NCBI GenBank assembly: GCA_964645705.1
Contig: CAZYAB010000001.1
Coordinates: 211,015-275,014 of the forward strand
Length of the DNA stretch: 64,000 nucleotides
Direction of reading: 5' to 3'
Origin: CAXGTL01 sp964645705
GTDB taxonomy: Archaea; Nanobdellota; Nanobdellia; Woesearchaeales; CAXGTL01
Positions 1 to 9,112 of this stretch are shown piece after piece. Each line of letters opens with the position of its first letter. Within the stretch, counting starts at the first letter, position 1. The position numbers were made by a program, and so were the translations under genes. The notes beneath the pieces are model-generated. The model was not told the origin of the DNA. It made no database searches and was given only the letters and a program-made list of their open reading frames with translations.

Positions 1-2
1 AT

Positions 3-2924
3 TGTATTTGGACATCAGATGGATTTGGTGGTCAGCCTTATTGTAATTTTGTAATGTTTAACTGTCATGGTTATCATGGTGATCCTGCATCGTGTGCTGC
101 TGATGGTAATTGTACTTGGATGATTGATCCTATGAGTCCTGAAGGAGGTCATTGTGATCCAAAATGTTTTGGTTATACAGGAGCTGCATGTGTTACATCA
201 GGAGCAGGATTATGTCAACAACAATCAGGATTTTGTGAACCAGACACATTTATGGGTAATTGTCCACAATATGATGGTAATATGTCAGGTTGTAATACTA
301 ATAACCTATCTTGTACGTGGATGTCTGATGCTAATTATCATAATTCAACAGGAAATGCAACAGAATTAGGTTGGTGTAATGGTAAGATGGAATTCAAGAT
401 GTTTGCAGGAATGGAAGGTGGCCCCCCAGTACATCTGGGAATGGATGAAACAGGAGAAGTAGATGAACCTTATATAGATATTGAACTTTTTGGAGTAAAA
501 GATAACCCTGCTTCATTTGCATTTGGAGTAGGTGTAAGAAGTATCAATGATGCAGCTGTTTGTAAAGATATGGTATTATCTGATTTCACATCAGTTGGTG
601 CTGGAGAAAATACAACTAAATATTATTGGTATTTAGATACAGATGGCAACACGACAAATGGTTGTACATCAGATGATGGTACACAAACAGGATTTGAATT
701 CAAATTCAAATACATAGGAGAATACAAGAATGATCAAGTAATGGAATCAAAAGTAGCTTATCAGTGTTTGAGTGGAAGTTTTGGTGCAGCAGCAATTCCA
801 TTATCAAATTGGAAACAAAAAATGTGCCAAATGTTGGGTGGAGGAATTATTAGTGTTGATAAAGAAGCATTAAAGAGATTTAAAAATTTATACAATGACA
901 CACAAGATATGAGAATTTATGTTGTATCAGCAAGTAATACTACTAATGAATCTGTACCTACAGATACAATTGGTCCAGAATATTATACTCCAGGATCATT
1001 TGATTTTAAGATGGAAGATTGTTTTGCTCCTGGTCAAGATCTTGATGGTGATGGTTTTGATTCTGATAATGATCCTGATTGTCAAGACTTTAAAAAATAT
1101 GGATTTATACCAATAGAAGAAGGACCTGGCTGTCTAGATGGAAAAGACAATGATAATGATGGAAAAACAGATTGTGATGATGAAAGTTGTGCATATGATT
1201 CTTTCTTTTGTGGAGGAAGTTTAGCAGCAATAGCAACTGACAAAACAGCACCTACAATAGTTTTACATAAGAAGAATATTTTCCCAGATACATTAAAAGT
1301 AAGTATTACAACTAATAAACCAACAAATGCAACTTTGGAATATTTTGGAACTAATGTAACTTGTGGTGCAGCAAGTAGTATAGTTGCAACATTAATAGAT
1401 GCTGATTTTAATACATATCATGGATTTATGTTAGATACAACCAGTTTGACTAGTACATATGCAATGTCTGCAAATCAAACTTATGCATATAAGATAGGCA
1501 TTACAGATCCAAGTGGAAATTCAGCAAAATCAGGTTGTATTAATTTTACAACAAAAGCAGGTGATGATGAGAATAATTGTCCTAAGTGTAATTTCACTAT
1601 TGCACCAAAATATGATGCAGCATCAAGCGTAAATACAACAAATGCAACAGGTAATTTGTATATGAGTATTGATCTTAATGGTGATGGTGATTGGGATATT
1701 GAGAATGATACAATGGACTATGGTACTCAGATACATTATACACAAGGTAAAAACTCAACAATAAGATATGAAAATCTTAATTCAACAGAAAAATGGGCAA
1801 TAACAATTAAGAATGTAGATATTATAGAAGCAATGTCTTCTCAAACAACATCTTCAACAGAGAGATCAAAGCCAATGGGAAACATGAGTAATGAATTTAA
1901 ATATAATACCAGTGGAAGTGATAAATTTATTGGCATGGGAAGTGATAAATTCAAGAGAATGATGCAGAACATGGGTGCAGATCAAATAGAGTTAACAGTT
2001 CCAATGACTGGAAATCATCTGTGGCATTGTGAAGAAGACAATCTTACTAATTGTGTTGATGTAAGTGATCAAAGTGGTGTATCACAAATTGCAAGTGATT
2101 CTGTATCATCAACATGGGAAGTACCTATATCATTTGGTATGGGATTCTCAGTATACAAAACATCTACTGTATCTAGTGGAGATAGTGGATCTAGCGGAGG
2201 TGGTGGTAGTGGCTCAAGCTCTACTTCATCAGGTGGTGGTGGAATTTTACCAGAACCAGAAGAAGACGAAACAAAGAAATTTGTTTATCCAAAACTTGTA
2301 AAAGGTTCATTTAGAAAGATCAATGTAAAGAATGTAGAAATTATACCAATAACATACGTAGAATTTAATGTGCTTAATGATTTAGAAACAGTGACATTTG
2401 CAGTAAAATCATATAGAAAACAACCAAAGAAAGTAGAATCAGCACCAGCTAATACAGAGATATACAAGTATCTAGGATTTGAATACACTAATCTGAAACA
2501 AGAAGATGTTGATGATATAGTTATAAAATTCAAAGTAAAGAAATCTTGGTTACAAGACAAAGGTGCAGAGCATGGTGAAGTTAAATTAAGAAGATATGTG
2601 ACAACTTGGTCAACTTTGAAAACAACTAAAGAAAGTGAAGATGAAGAATTTGTTTATTATAAAGCAACATCTCCTGGTTTGAGTTATTTTTCAATAACAG
2701 TTCCTAAGAAAGAGATAGAACCAACAGAATCAGAAGAGTCAGACACAACAGAACCAGAACCAACAGGAGCAGCAGTTAGAGAACCAGAACCTAAAGAAAA
2801 ATCCCCTTATATGTGGGTTTGGTATTTGGTCGGTGGAGTAGTTTTATTATTGGTTATTTATTTTATTGTAAAAGCACGACAACCAGAACCAGTAACAACG
2901 AAACGTAAGAAGAAAAAGAAATAA
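3..2924 (+). CDS. Cys-rich surface protein with PGF-pre-PGF-like domain and C-terminal anchor (5' truncated)
   Basis: The reading frame is open to the window edge and the codons before the first ATG (54) continue the same Cys/Trp pattern, so the true start lies upstream. Visible parts in order: Cys-rich repeats with CTW motifs (nt 3-390), a beta-rich domain, acidic DxDGDGxDxDxD calcium-site-like stretches (nt 1030-1190), an FN3-like domain (nt 1235-1555), a second DLNGDGDWD motif (about nt 1672), a Gly/Ser linker (nt 2175-2250), a domain resembling the PGF-pre-PGF family of archaeal surface proteins (nt 2285-2700), one membrane helix (nt 2810-2870) and a Lys/Arg tail. It is probably exported and anchored by its C-terminus with a short cytoplasmic tail. 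Ligand or function is unknown. Confidence 0.85.
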   Translation, partial: CIWTSDGFGGQPYCNFVMFNCHGYHGDPASCAADGNCTWMIDPMSPEGGHCDPKCFGYTGAACVTSGAGLCQQQSGFCEPDTFMGNCPQYDGNMSGCNTNNLSCTWMSDANYHNSTGNATELGWCNGKMEFKMFAGMEGGPPVHLGMDETGEVDEPYIDIELFGVKDNPASFAFGVGVRSINDAAVCKDMVLSDFTSVGAGENTTKYYWYLDTDGNTTNGCTSDDGTQTGFEFKFKYIGEYKNDQVMESKVAYQCLSGSFGAAAIPLSNWKQKMCQMLGGGIISVDKEALKRFKNLYNDTQDMRIYVVSASNTTNESVPTDTIGPEYYTPGSFDFKMEDCFAPGQDLDGDGFDSDNDPDCQDFKKYGFIPIEEGPGCLDGKDNDNDGKTDCDDESCAYDSFFCGGSLAAIATDKTAPTIVLHKKNIFPDTLKVSITTNKPTNATLEYFGTNVTCGAASSIVATLIDADFNTYHGFMLDTTSLTSTYAMSANQTYAYKIGITDPSGNSAKSGCINFTTKAGDDENNCPKCNFTIAPKYDAASSVNTTNATGNLYMSIDLNGDGDWDIENDTMDYGTQIHYTQGKNSTIRYENLNSTEKWAITIKNVDIIEAMSSQTTSSTERSKPMGNMSNEFKYNTSGSDKFIGMGSDKFKRMMQNMGADQIELTVPMTGNHLWHCEEDNLTNCVDVSDQSGVSQIASDSVSSTWEVPISFGMGFSVYKTSTVSSGDSGSSGGGGSGSSSTSSGGGGILPEPEEDETKKFVYPKLVKGSFRKINVKNVEIIPITYVEFNVLNDLETVTFAVKSYRKQPKKVESAPANTEIYKYLGFEYTNLKQEDVDDIVIKFKVKKSWLQDKGAEHGEVKLRRYVTTWSTLKTTKESEDEEFVYYKATSPGLSYFSITVPKKEIEPTESEESDTTEPEPTGAAVREPEPKEKSPYMWVWYLVGGVVLLLVIYFIVKARQPEPVTTKRKKKKK

Positions 2925-3018
2925 AATAGTAAAATAAATTTTGTTTTTTTATTTTTTTCTTTGTTTTTTATTTTTAATATTTTTATCTTATATTCTATTC
3001 ATATTTTTAATTTTTAAA

Positions 3019-4629
3019 TTAATAAAAATAATCTTCAGGATAATAAGTTGTTTCTTTTCCAAAATCATCAACAAAAGTATCTTTGTCTAATTTTTTATAT
3101 TTCTTTTTACCTACTGTGATTTCTGTTTTTGTTTTTCTTATACGTTTGCCATTCTTTTTCTTTCTTTTTTTCTCTTTTTCAACATCCTCTTCTTTATAAA
3201 CTTCTAAACCAATCTTATCTTCTGGAAAAGCCATTTTTTCTTCTATTTTTGCTTTTTCCCTTTCGTCTACTTCTTCAAAAAAGAAATTGACCATCCCTTC
3301 TTTCATACGAGACATTACTCCTGGACCTTCTTTTGCTTTTTTTTCTTTTTCTCCATAATCTTCTATTATTTCAATCTTAGGTTTTCTTTTTTTCTCTTCT
3401 TTAATCTTCTTTTTTTCTTTTATTTTTTCTATTTTCTCTTCTTTTTTTCTCTCAGCTTCTGCTTTTTTTATGTCTTCTTCACTTATTTCATCTTCTTCTT
3501 CAATAAAAAAATCAACAAATCCGTCAACTGCTTTTTTAAGAACATTGCCTTTATGTTTTTCATCCATGTGTTTTAGATCTAGTTCCATTTCTTCTTTTTC
3601 AGAGATCTTTTTCACAGGTTTTTGTTCTAAAATTGATGAAACTTGCTTCATGAATTGAGTGCTTTGTGTTTTCATTTTCAGTTCATCATTGACTTTTTTG
3701 TTCCAGTCACCAATTACACTTTTCAATTCACTTAATTGTAATCTAAGTCTTTCTATTTCTTTGTTAAGCGAAGCTTTTGTAGCAACTTCTTTTTTGATTA
3801 GTTTTATTTCCTCTTTTAAGCTCTTAAGAACGAAGTTTTCTTCGGTTTTTAGTCTCTGAAGCTCTTCTTCACTTGCGCCTTTTTTCATTATTTGTTTCAA
3901 ATCACCCTCTAATCTCTCAATTTTATGAACTTCTTTTAAATTTGTGACAACTTCTTTTACTTCATTATCCAATCTTGTTTTCAGATCACTAATTTCTCTT
4001 TTAAAATCATCTCTTTTTACAAATCCTGCAGCCCCTTTGTTGACCTCTTTAATGTTTTTCTCTAATGGATCCAATCTTCCAACAACTCTGTTCAATTTAT
4101 CAATGCTTGAATTAATTTTACTGATTTCACTTCTGTTTAACTTAACTTCTGAAAGACGTTCTTTTAATTCATCCCTGATAAGAACTATTTCTTTGATATA
4201 ACTAGACATCTTTTTAGTATTTTCATCAGTAGTTTTCATTCTTTTTTCAAATACTTCTTGACTGACTGTCTTGGTTTTTATTATCTTTATGATATTAATA
4301 ACATCTTTCTTAAATCTCTCAATAAGACTATTTACAGCATTGACTTTAGAATCAACTTTTTTACTAGCACCAGTTAAAAGTCTTTTTTGAGCTTTTTTTA
4401 ACTCATTAATCTCTTTACTTAATGCTTTTACTTTGTTTTCATAATCTTTTAGATTTTTGCTTGTCTTTTTTTCAAGAGAATTAGATGATTTATTAACATT
4501 TTCAATTTTTTTATTAAAAGAAACAAATTTTTTATTTAATTCCTCATCCCCTTTTTTTATTTCATCTCTTATTTTTTTGAATGAATTTTTTAGAATTAGA
4601 TCCAATTCATTAAAATTTTTTATTTTCAA
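3019..4629 (-). CDS. long coiled-coil protein, function unknown
   Basis: A 536-residue protein rich in Lys and Glu, with heptad-like Leu/Ile/Val spacing over roughly residues 1-350, so mostly a long coiled coil. A low-complexity Lys/Glu segment follows (about 385-430), then a short tail containing KKYKKLDKDTFVDDFGKE. No signal peptide or membrane helix is visible, so it is probably cytoplasmic. The start is TTG at 4629, chosen because a strong Shine-Dalgarno (GGAGGCGAT, 4634-4642) lies just upstream. It is convergent with the surface protein before it. Two short related segments (VDGFVDFFIEEED and EGMVNFFFEEVDE) suggest an internal repeat near residues 365 and 440. Structural or scaffold roles are possible, but nothing in the sequence decides this. 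Confidence 0.8.
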   Translation of the reverse strand: MKIKNFNELDLILKNSFKKIRDEIKKGDEELNKKFVSFNKKIENVNKSSNSLEKKTSKNLKDYENKVKALSKEINELKKAQKRLLTGASKKVDSKVNAVNSLIERFKKDVINIIKIIKTKTVSQEVFEKRMKTTDENTKKMSSYIKEIVLIRDELKERLSEVKLNRSEISKINSSIDKLNRVVGRLDPLEKNIKEVNKGAAGFVKRDDFKREISDLKTRLDNEVKEVVTNLKEVHKIERLEGDLKQIMKKGASEEELQRLKTEENFVLKSLKEEIKLIKKEVATKASLNKEIERLRLQLSELKSVIGDWNKKVNDELKMKTQSTQFMKQVSSILEQKPVKKISEKEEMELDLKHMDEKHKGNVLKKAVDGFVDFFIEEEDEISEEDIKKAEAERKKEEKIEKIKEKKKIKEEKKRKPKIEIIEDYGEKEKKAKEGPGVMSRMKEGMVNFFFEEVDEREKAKIEEKMAFPEDKIGLEVYKEEDVEKEKKRKKKNGKRIRKTKTEITVGKKKYKKLDKDTFVDDFGKETTYYPEDYFY

Positions 4630-4842
4630 ATTTATCGCCTCCTTTTGTAAATTTTATTTTTTATTCTTATTTTGTGTTTTAGACTACTATTTCTAGCCAT
4701 AAATAATGCTTAAAACAGTGAATAGACCTCTTTTTTTAAATGTATGTGTTAATGTATAATTTTAAACTGTTTTTATATATAAATATTGCGGATTTTAGCC
4801 TCTAAAATGGGTTTTTTGTTCATCCAAAAACAGTAGCAAAAA
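4630..4842. promoter_or_regulatory. 213-bp intergenic region with leader of the coiled-coil gene
   Basis: Contains the GGAGGCGAT ribosome-binding site (4634-4642, minus strand) of the upstream-facing coiled-coil gene and an AT-rich stretch (about 4773-4790) that could hold its TATA box. If that box is used the mRNA leader would be about 120 nt, unusually long for this window. No tRNA or convincing structured RNA was recognised. Confidence 0.4.
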
Positions 4843-5769
4843 TCAATAAAATAATGCACTCACATAACTCACACAATTATTAAAATCATCAAACACATCT
4901 CCTGATGTATAATATTTTAAAAGTTTTCCTTTATTTTTTAAATCAAATAATTTATTTAATTCAATTAAAACAGTAAATCCAAATCTTCCACAAATAGTTG
5001 CTTTTGTTTTGTTTAGATAATCAATAAAACTTTTTGAATCCAGATTTAGAACATAATCAATTGCTTTTTTATCAAGTTCTTTTAATTTTTGTTTAATCTG
5101 TTTTCCAGTTCCTTCAAAAGGAACATAACCATAATTTTGTCCATAATGTGTAAAATCGCCGCTTGCGATTATTGCAAAATTATTATTTTTATTTTTTTTC
5201 TTATTTCCTTTCTTATTTTCTTTTCTTGTTTTCATAACATCATGTATTGCTTTTGCAACTTTTTTGTAATCAATATCAAATGATATTGTTACTGGTACTA
5301 TATTGAACTTATGATCATTTACATGATTATAAATATACTGTAAAAAAGGAAGCTGCACTTCAATACTGTGTTCATCAGAATGAGACCTTTCATTAATAAT
5401 TAAGCCTGATTCAGAAGATGCAATCAATTGTTTACAAAATCCTTTATCAACCTCAATCATTCCAAGAGGTGTTTTCCAATCTTCTATACTTATCCCAGAT
5501 CCACTTCCAGTATGATCTGTTCCTATTATTATGATTGTGTCTGGCATATGGTTTGCGAGTTTTGCATAAACATGCGCAGCACACATACCGCTGCACATAT
5601 AACCAGCATGCGGAACAATTGCAGAAATAATTTTATTTTTATTAGTATTCTTTTCTTCTTTTGGCAGTTTTCCAGGACCAAACTTTGATAAGAAACATGA
5701 CTCGATCTGTTTCAATAACAATCCTTTTTCACCCTCATAAAAGCTTCCAGCAGCAATAGGATATCTCAT
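4843..5769 (-). CDS. Memo-family protein (AmmeMemoRadiSam system protein B)
   Basis: A 308-residue protein matching the Memo family, related to class III extradiol dioxygenases. It starts MRYPIAAGSFYEG, and family metal-site positions are recognisable: His54 in PHAGY, His86 in GTDHTG, and a Cys at about 260 in CGRFGF. SDEHSIEVQLPFL and GDFTHYG are further family motifs. Members often occur with an AMMECR1 protein and a radical SAM enzyme, but neither is next to it here. The precise reaction is not established; a metal-dependent redox or modification role is inferred from the family. The start codon lies about 27 nt from a TATA box at 5793-5800, so the mRNA is probably leaderless. A low-complexity Lys/Asn run near residue 190 looks like a surface loop. 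Confidence 0.88.
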   Translation of the reverse strand: MRYPIAAGSFYEGEKGLLLKQIESCFLSKFGPGKLPKEEKNTNKNKIISAIVPHAGYMCSGMCAAHVYAKLANHMPDTIIIIGTDHTGSGSGISIEDWKTPLGMIEVDKGFCKQLIASSESGLIINERSHSDEHSIEVQLPFLQYIYNHVNDHKFNIVPVTISFDIDYKKVAKAIHDVMKTRKENKKGNKKKNKNNNFAIIASGDFTHYGQNYGYVPFEGTGKQIKQKLKELDKKAIDYVLNLDSKSFIDYLNKTKATICGRFGFTVLIELNKLFDLKNKGKLLKYYTSGDVFDDFNNCVSYVSALFY

Positions 5770-5776
5770 GCAAACA

Positions 5777-5784
5777 TTTATATA
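5777..5784 (+). promoter_or_regulatory. TATA box for the gene at 5808
   Basis: TTTATATA centred 27.5 nt before the ATG at 5808, the spacing expected for an archaeal promoter whose transcript starts on the start codon. It lies between the start of the divergent Memo gene and that gene's own TATA box, so the two promoters cross. Confidence 0.6.
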
Positions 5785-5792
5785 TGTTTATC

Positions 5793-5800
5793 TATATAAA
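5793..5800 (-). promoter_or_regulatory. TATA box for the Memo-family gene
   Basis: On the minus strand this reads TTTATATA, centred 27.5 nt before the Memo start codon at 5769. Together with the plus-strand box at 5777-5784 it forms a compact crossed divergent promoter. Confidence 0.6.
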
Positions 5801-5807
5801 TCTTTTT

Positions 5808-6365
5808 ATGAGGACAAATATAAAAAAAGATGTTTTAGAAATACTTGAAGAAGTAATAGAAATTCTTAGAGTAAAGGAATCAAGAGACATTTTTCAGTTA
5901 AAACAATTGAGTGACTATGCAATAAATGATTCTTTTATTTTCCAAGACGAAGATTCTATTACAATTGGAGTTCTTGTTTATGCATTGTCAAAAATGGTCG
6001 AAAGATGTTATGCAGACCACAGTCTTTACACCAAATTAAGTGACCATTTGTTTAATGCAAGGGATTATTTAAGACGAGACAATTTAAATTCTTATAGAAA
6101 TGAAATAAAGAAGTTGTTTAAACTCTTATCCTCATTTGAAAAGAAGTTTAAATATTATATTCAAGAAGTAATTGAACAAGCAAAAGTAAAAAAAGGTTTT
6201 AGTTTATTTGAACACGGCATGTCCATTGGAAGAGCGTCAAAACTAATGGGCATTACACGATGGGAATTAATGAATTACATTGGTAATACACAAGTATTTG
6301 AAAGAGAAAATATTTCGACTAATATTAGAAAAAGATTAGCTTATACAAGAAGCTTGTTTAAATAG
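5808..6365 (+). CDS. hypothetical protein with C-terminal HTH-like segment, possible antitoxin
   Basis: A 185-residue protein starting at MRTNIKKD. An in-frame ATG at 5784 exists, but it overlaps the predicted TATA box, so the ATG at 5808 is preferred. The N-terminal ~130 residues look helical. The C-terminus contains LFEHGMSIGRASKLMGITRW, which resembles the helix-turn-helix of UPF0175-type antitoxins. The next gene, 28 bp downstream on the same strand, encodes a PIN-like protein. The pair therefore looks like a toxin-antitoxin-type module, with this gene as the DNA-binding/neutralising partner. That role is inferred from layout and motif, not demonstrated. Longer than typical antitoxins. 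Confidence 0.75.
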   Translation: MRTNIKKDVLEILEEVIEILRVKESRDIFQLKQLSDYAINDSFIFQDEDSITIGVLVYALSKMVERCYADHSLYTKLSDHLFNARDYLRRDNLNSYRNEIKKLFKLLSSFEKKFKYYIQEVIEQAKVKKGFSLFEHGMSIGRASKLMGITRWELMNYIGNTQVFERENISTNIRKRLAYTRSLFK

Positions 6366-6393
6366 ATGGGATAATTTGGAATAATAATTTAGA

Positions 6394-7098
6394 ATGATGA
6401 AAACACTTGTATTTGATTCAGGACCTGTAATCAATTTTGCACTAAACAGCATACTTTGGCTATTTGAATCTTTAAAAGAGCATTATAATGGAAGGTTTGT
6501 GGTTACAGAAAAAGTTAAAAGAGAATTAATAGAAAACCCGCTTAGAACAAAAAAATTTAAGTTTGAGGCATTACATATTCTTAGATATTTTGATAAAAAA
6601 ATATTCGAAGTATATAAAAAAGAACATTTTGAAACACAGAAAAAACTTTCAAAATTATTTAATTCTATATATTCGGTTAAAGAAAATAACTTAGAGATAG
6701 TACATGCTGCAGAGGTTGGCGCAGTTGCGACTGCCATTCATCTTAATGCAGACGCACTTGTGATTGATGAAAGAACAACTAGGTTAATGCTTGAAAATCC
6801 TAAACTTCTTGCAAGAATTTTAGAAAGAAAGCTTCATTCAAAAGTCAAAATAAATCAATCTAATCTGAGAAAACTGCTTTCTTTGACAAAAAATGTTAGA
6901 ATGATTAGATCAATTGAATTAGTTGTTTATGCTTATGAAAGAGGATTATTAGATAAATATCTTACATCTTCTATAAGACAACCCAAAAGAACATTATTAG
7001 AAGCAATTATCTGGGGAATTAAATTAAATGGTTGTTCAATTTCTATGAAAGAAATGGATGAAATCAAAAGGATTGAAGCAAAGAGAAAGGCTAAGTGA
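6394..7098 (+). CDS. PIN-like domain protein, possible ribonuclease toxin
   Basis: A 234-residue protein (start ATG at 6394 or 6397) whose first ~155 residues resemble a PIN nuclease: an acidic residue in VFDSGP near the N-terminus, KRELIE around residue 45, and HAAEVGAVA followed by ADALVIDERTTR. These give the spaced acidic residues expected for a metal-dependent RNase site. About 80 further residues form a basic helical tail not typical of short VapC toxins. It follows an HTH-like gene on the same strand, consistent with a toxin-antitoxin-type pair. Alternatives are a non-toxic PIN RNase acting in RNA processing. Its stop is only 3 bp from the stop of the convergent ribbon-helix-helix gene. 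Confidence 0.78.
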   Translation: MMKTLVFDSGPVINFALNSILWLFESLKEHYNGRFVVTEKVKRELIENPLRTKKFKFEALHILRYFDKKIFEVYKKEHFETQKKLSKLFNSIYSVKENNLEIVHAAEVGAVATAIHLNADALVIDERTTRLMLENPKLLARILERKLHSKVKINQSNLRKLLSLTKNVRMIRSIELVVYAYERGLLDKYLTSSIRQPKRTLLEAIIWGIKLNGCSISMKEMDEIKRIEAKRKAK

Positions 7099-7101
7099 TT
7101 T

Positions 7102-7440
7102 TTATATACTCTTCATTCTTTTCAAATGTTCTATTGTTGGGACTTTCTTTTTTCTTTTGTTTCTGCTTCTAATTTGTTCAACATTTGTAATTCTTTTTTC
7201 AGATTCAGATTCTGTCACTCTTGTTTGTTCACTAGATTTCTGCGCTCTAAGAATTTTTTGCCCGTCTAATATTTTTTCAAACATTTCTACTAATGTGGGG
7301 TTTATTTTGGCATTTTTTAGTTCTTTTTTAAGAAGCAGTTCAACCTTTGCGCTAACTTTTAATGCATTAAGATTACAGTAAGTTCTAAAATCATCTATTA
7401 TATCTTCATCAATATGAATAGTAAATCCCTTTTTGCTCAT
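7102..7440 (-). CDS. small ribbon-helix-helix-like protein
   Basis: A 112-residue protein starting MSKKGFTIHIDEDIIDDF, a short beta strand followed by helices as in ribbon-helix-helix (CopG/Arc) DNA-binding proteins. Residues about 25-60 would form the two helices (KVSAKVELLLKKELKNA). The C-terminal half is charged and probably disordered, with a basic patch RSRNKRKKKV. It is convergent with the PIN-like gene and divergent from herA across a 91-bp region. Possible roles are a transcription regulator or an antitoxin, but no partner toxin lies on the same strand. Fold assignment is from pattern only. Confidence 0.65.
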   Translation of the reverse strand: MSKKGFTIHIDEDIIDDFRTYCNLNALKVSAKVELLLKKELKNAKINPTLVEMFEKILDGQKILRAQKSSEQTRVTESESEKRITNVEQIRSRNKRKKKVPTIEHLKRMKSI

Positions 7441-7497
7441 GTTTTATCTATTATAATATAGAGTTTTTATAATTTTCTATTTTCCAATACATAAGTC

Positions 7498-7505
7498 TTT
7501 AAATA
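7498..7505 (+). promoter_or_regulatory. TATA-like box upstream of herA
   Basis: TTTAAATA centred about 30 nt before the ATG at 7532, which would leave a leader of only a few nucleotides. Confidence 0.45.
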
Positions 7506-7531
7506 TTGGCTTGATCTTTGCTCATATAATA

Positions 7532-9109
7532 ATGATAAAAGGTCAGGTGATATCAGGTGATTTTAGTAGAATTATCATTAGGCAGAAATCTGATCAAAAC
7601 ATAGAATTAGGCGAATTACTGGTTGCAGAAACATCAGATGCAAAGATTCTGATGCAGGTTTATGACTTGTTATTTGGTTCTCAAATATCTCAACAAAACT
7701 TAGAACTAATGTCTGGATTAAAATTAGAACAATCAACTAACCTAGAATTTCTTGAACCAGAGCTTAGAAACTATAATTTAGCATTATTAAAACCAATGGT
7801 CTTTGTTAGCAAAAAACATACTACATTATGTAAAACATTGCCAAAATTCTTTTCACAAGTAAGACAAGTAACTACGCAAGATCTATCATTTTTATCAATA
7901 CCTAAAAAATCAGTTTTTCTAGGAAAGCTTAGATCAGGGTCAAAAACACTTGACGTCGATATAAACCTTGACGGTGAAAAAGTATTTTCACATCATATTC
8001 TTATTCCTGGTACAACAGGCAGGGGAAAAAGTGTGTTATTAAAAAATATTCTTTGGAACTTGGTTGATAAAGATTATTGCGGAATATTAGTTCTTGATCC
8101 TCATGATGAATATTTTGGCAGAAACAATGCCGGATTAAAAGATCATAAAAACAAAGAAAAAATAGCATATTATACACAAAATCCTCCTCCGGGTCAAAAA
8201 TCACTGATTATAAATATCAAATTATTAAGACCCTCACATTTCAGAGGAATTATAAATTTATCAGACCCTCAACAACAAGCATTGAATTCATATTATAGAG
8301 AATATGGTGAAAAATGGATAGAAGCAATCGTGCTTGAAAAACCATTATCATTTGAATATCATCCTGGAACAATCGCAGTCATACGTAGAATCATAATGTC
8401 ATTACTAAACCTGGAATTGACTAATAATCAAGTAATTGCAAATAGTATATTTAAATATGATTTTTCAGGTGAAACAACAATAACAGACATTTGCAATGAA
8501 CTAGAGCAAGGCAAAATAGTGATCATAGATACATCATCATTCTCAGGAACAGTAGAAATTTTAATAGGCAGCATGATTGCAACAGAAATCTTTAATAAGT
8601 ATAAATATTATAAAAGCAAAGACATTTTGTCCACAAAACCAGTTATTTCTATTGTTTTAGAAGAAGCACCCCGCGTGCTTGGTAAAGACATACTTGAGAA
8701 AGGCAATAATATATTTTCAATGATTGCAAGAGAAGGAAGAAAATTCAAAGTAGGTTTGACAGCGATTACCCAGCTACCGAGTCTCATCCCAAGACAAATT
8801 CTTGCTAACATGAATACAAAGATAATATTAGGAATAGAAATGCAGCCAGAACGCCAAGCAATAATTGAAAGTGCTTCTCAAGACCTTTCAACAGACAATA
8901 GAAGCATTGCATCTTTAGACAAAGGTGAAGCAATAGTTACTTCTAATTTTTCTAAGTTTGCTATTCCTATAAAAATACCATTTTTTGATGATTATGTTAG
9001 AGAACAGAAATCTTTAAATCTTAAAAAGATAAATACTAATTCAAACAAAGATACAAACACAGATGCAATCACAGAAACTGATTTTGCTGGTGTTGATCTT
9101 GGTGGATAA
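7532..9109 (+). CDS. herA: HerA-like DNA translocase ATPase
   Basis: A 525-residue P-loop ATPase of the HerA/DUF87 family, the hexameric translocase that works with nuclease partners in archaeal DNA end resection. The N-terminal HAS-barrel-like part (residues 1-100) contains GDFSRIIIRQKSDQNIELGE. Walker A is GTTGRGKS (about 160-167), followed by GILVLDPHDEYFG. A Walker B-like VLEEAPRVLG lies near 375, then REGRKFKVGLTAITQLPS, typical of the family. The start at 7532 is chosen because an ATG follows the TATA box closely; an in-frame TTG at 7511 would add seven residues. The mre11 gene starts 3 bp after its stop, so the two are almost certainly co-transcribed. No nurA or rad50 lies beside them. 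Confidence 0.92.
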   Translation: MIKGQVISGDFSRIIIRQKSDQNIELGELLVAETSDAKILMQVYDLLFGSQISQQNLELMSGLKLEQSTNLEFLEPELRNYNLALLKPMVFVSKKHTTLCKTLPKFFSQVRQVTTQDLSFLSIPKKSVFLGKLRSGSKTLDVDINLDGEKVFSHHILIPGTTGRGKSVLLKNILWNLVDKDYCGILVLDPHDEYFGRNNAGLKDHKNKEKIAYYTQNPPPGQKSLIINIKLLRPSHFRGIINLSDPQQQALNSYYREYGEKWIEAIVLEKPLSFEYHPGTIAVIRRIIMSLLNLELTNNQVIANSIFKYDFSGETTITDICNELEQGKIVIIDTSSFSGTVEILIGSMIATEIFNKYKYYKSKDILSTKPVISIVLEEAPRVLGKDILEKGNNIFSMIAREGRKFKVGLTAITQLPSLIPRQILANMNTKIILGIEMQPERQAIIESASQDLSTDNRSIASLDKGEAIVTSNFSKFAIPIKIPFFDDYVREQKSLNLKKINTNSNKDTNTDAITETDFAGVDLGG

Positions 9110-9112
9110 AAA

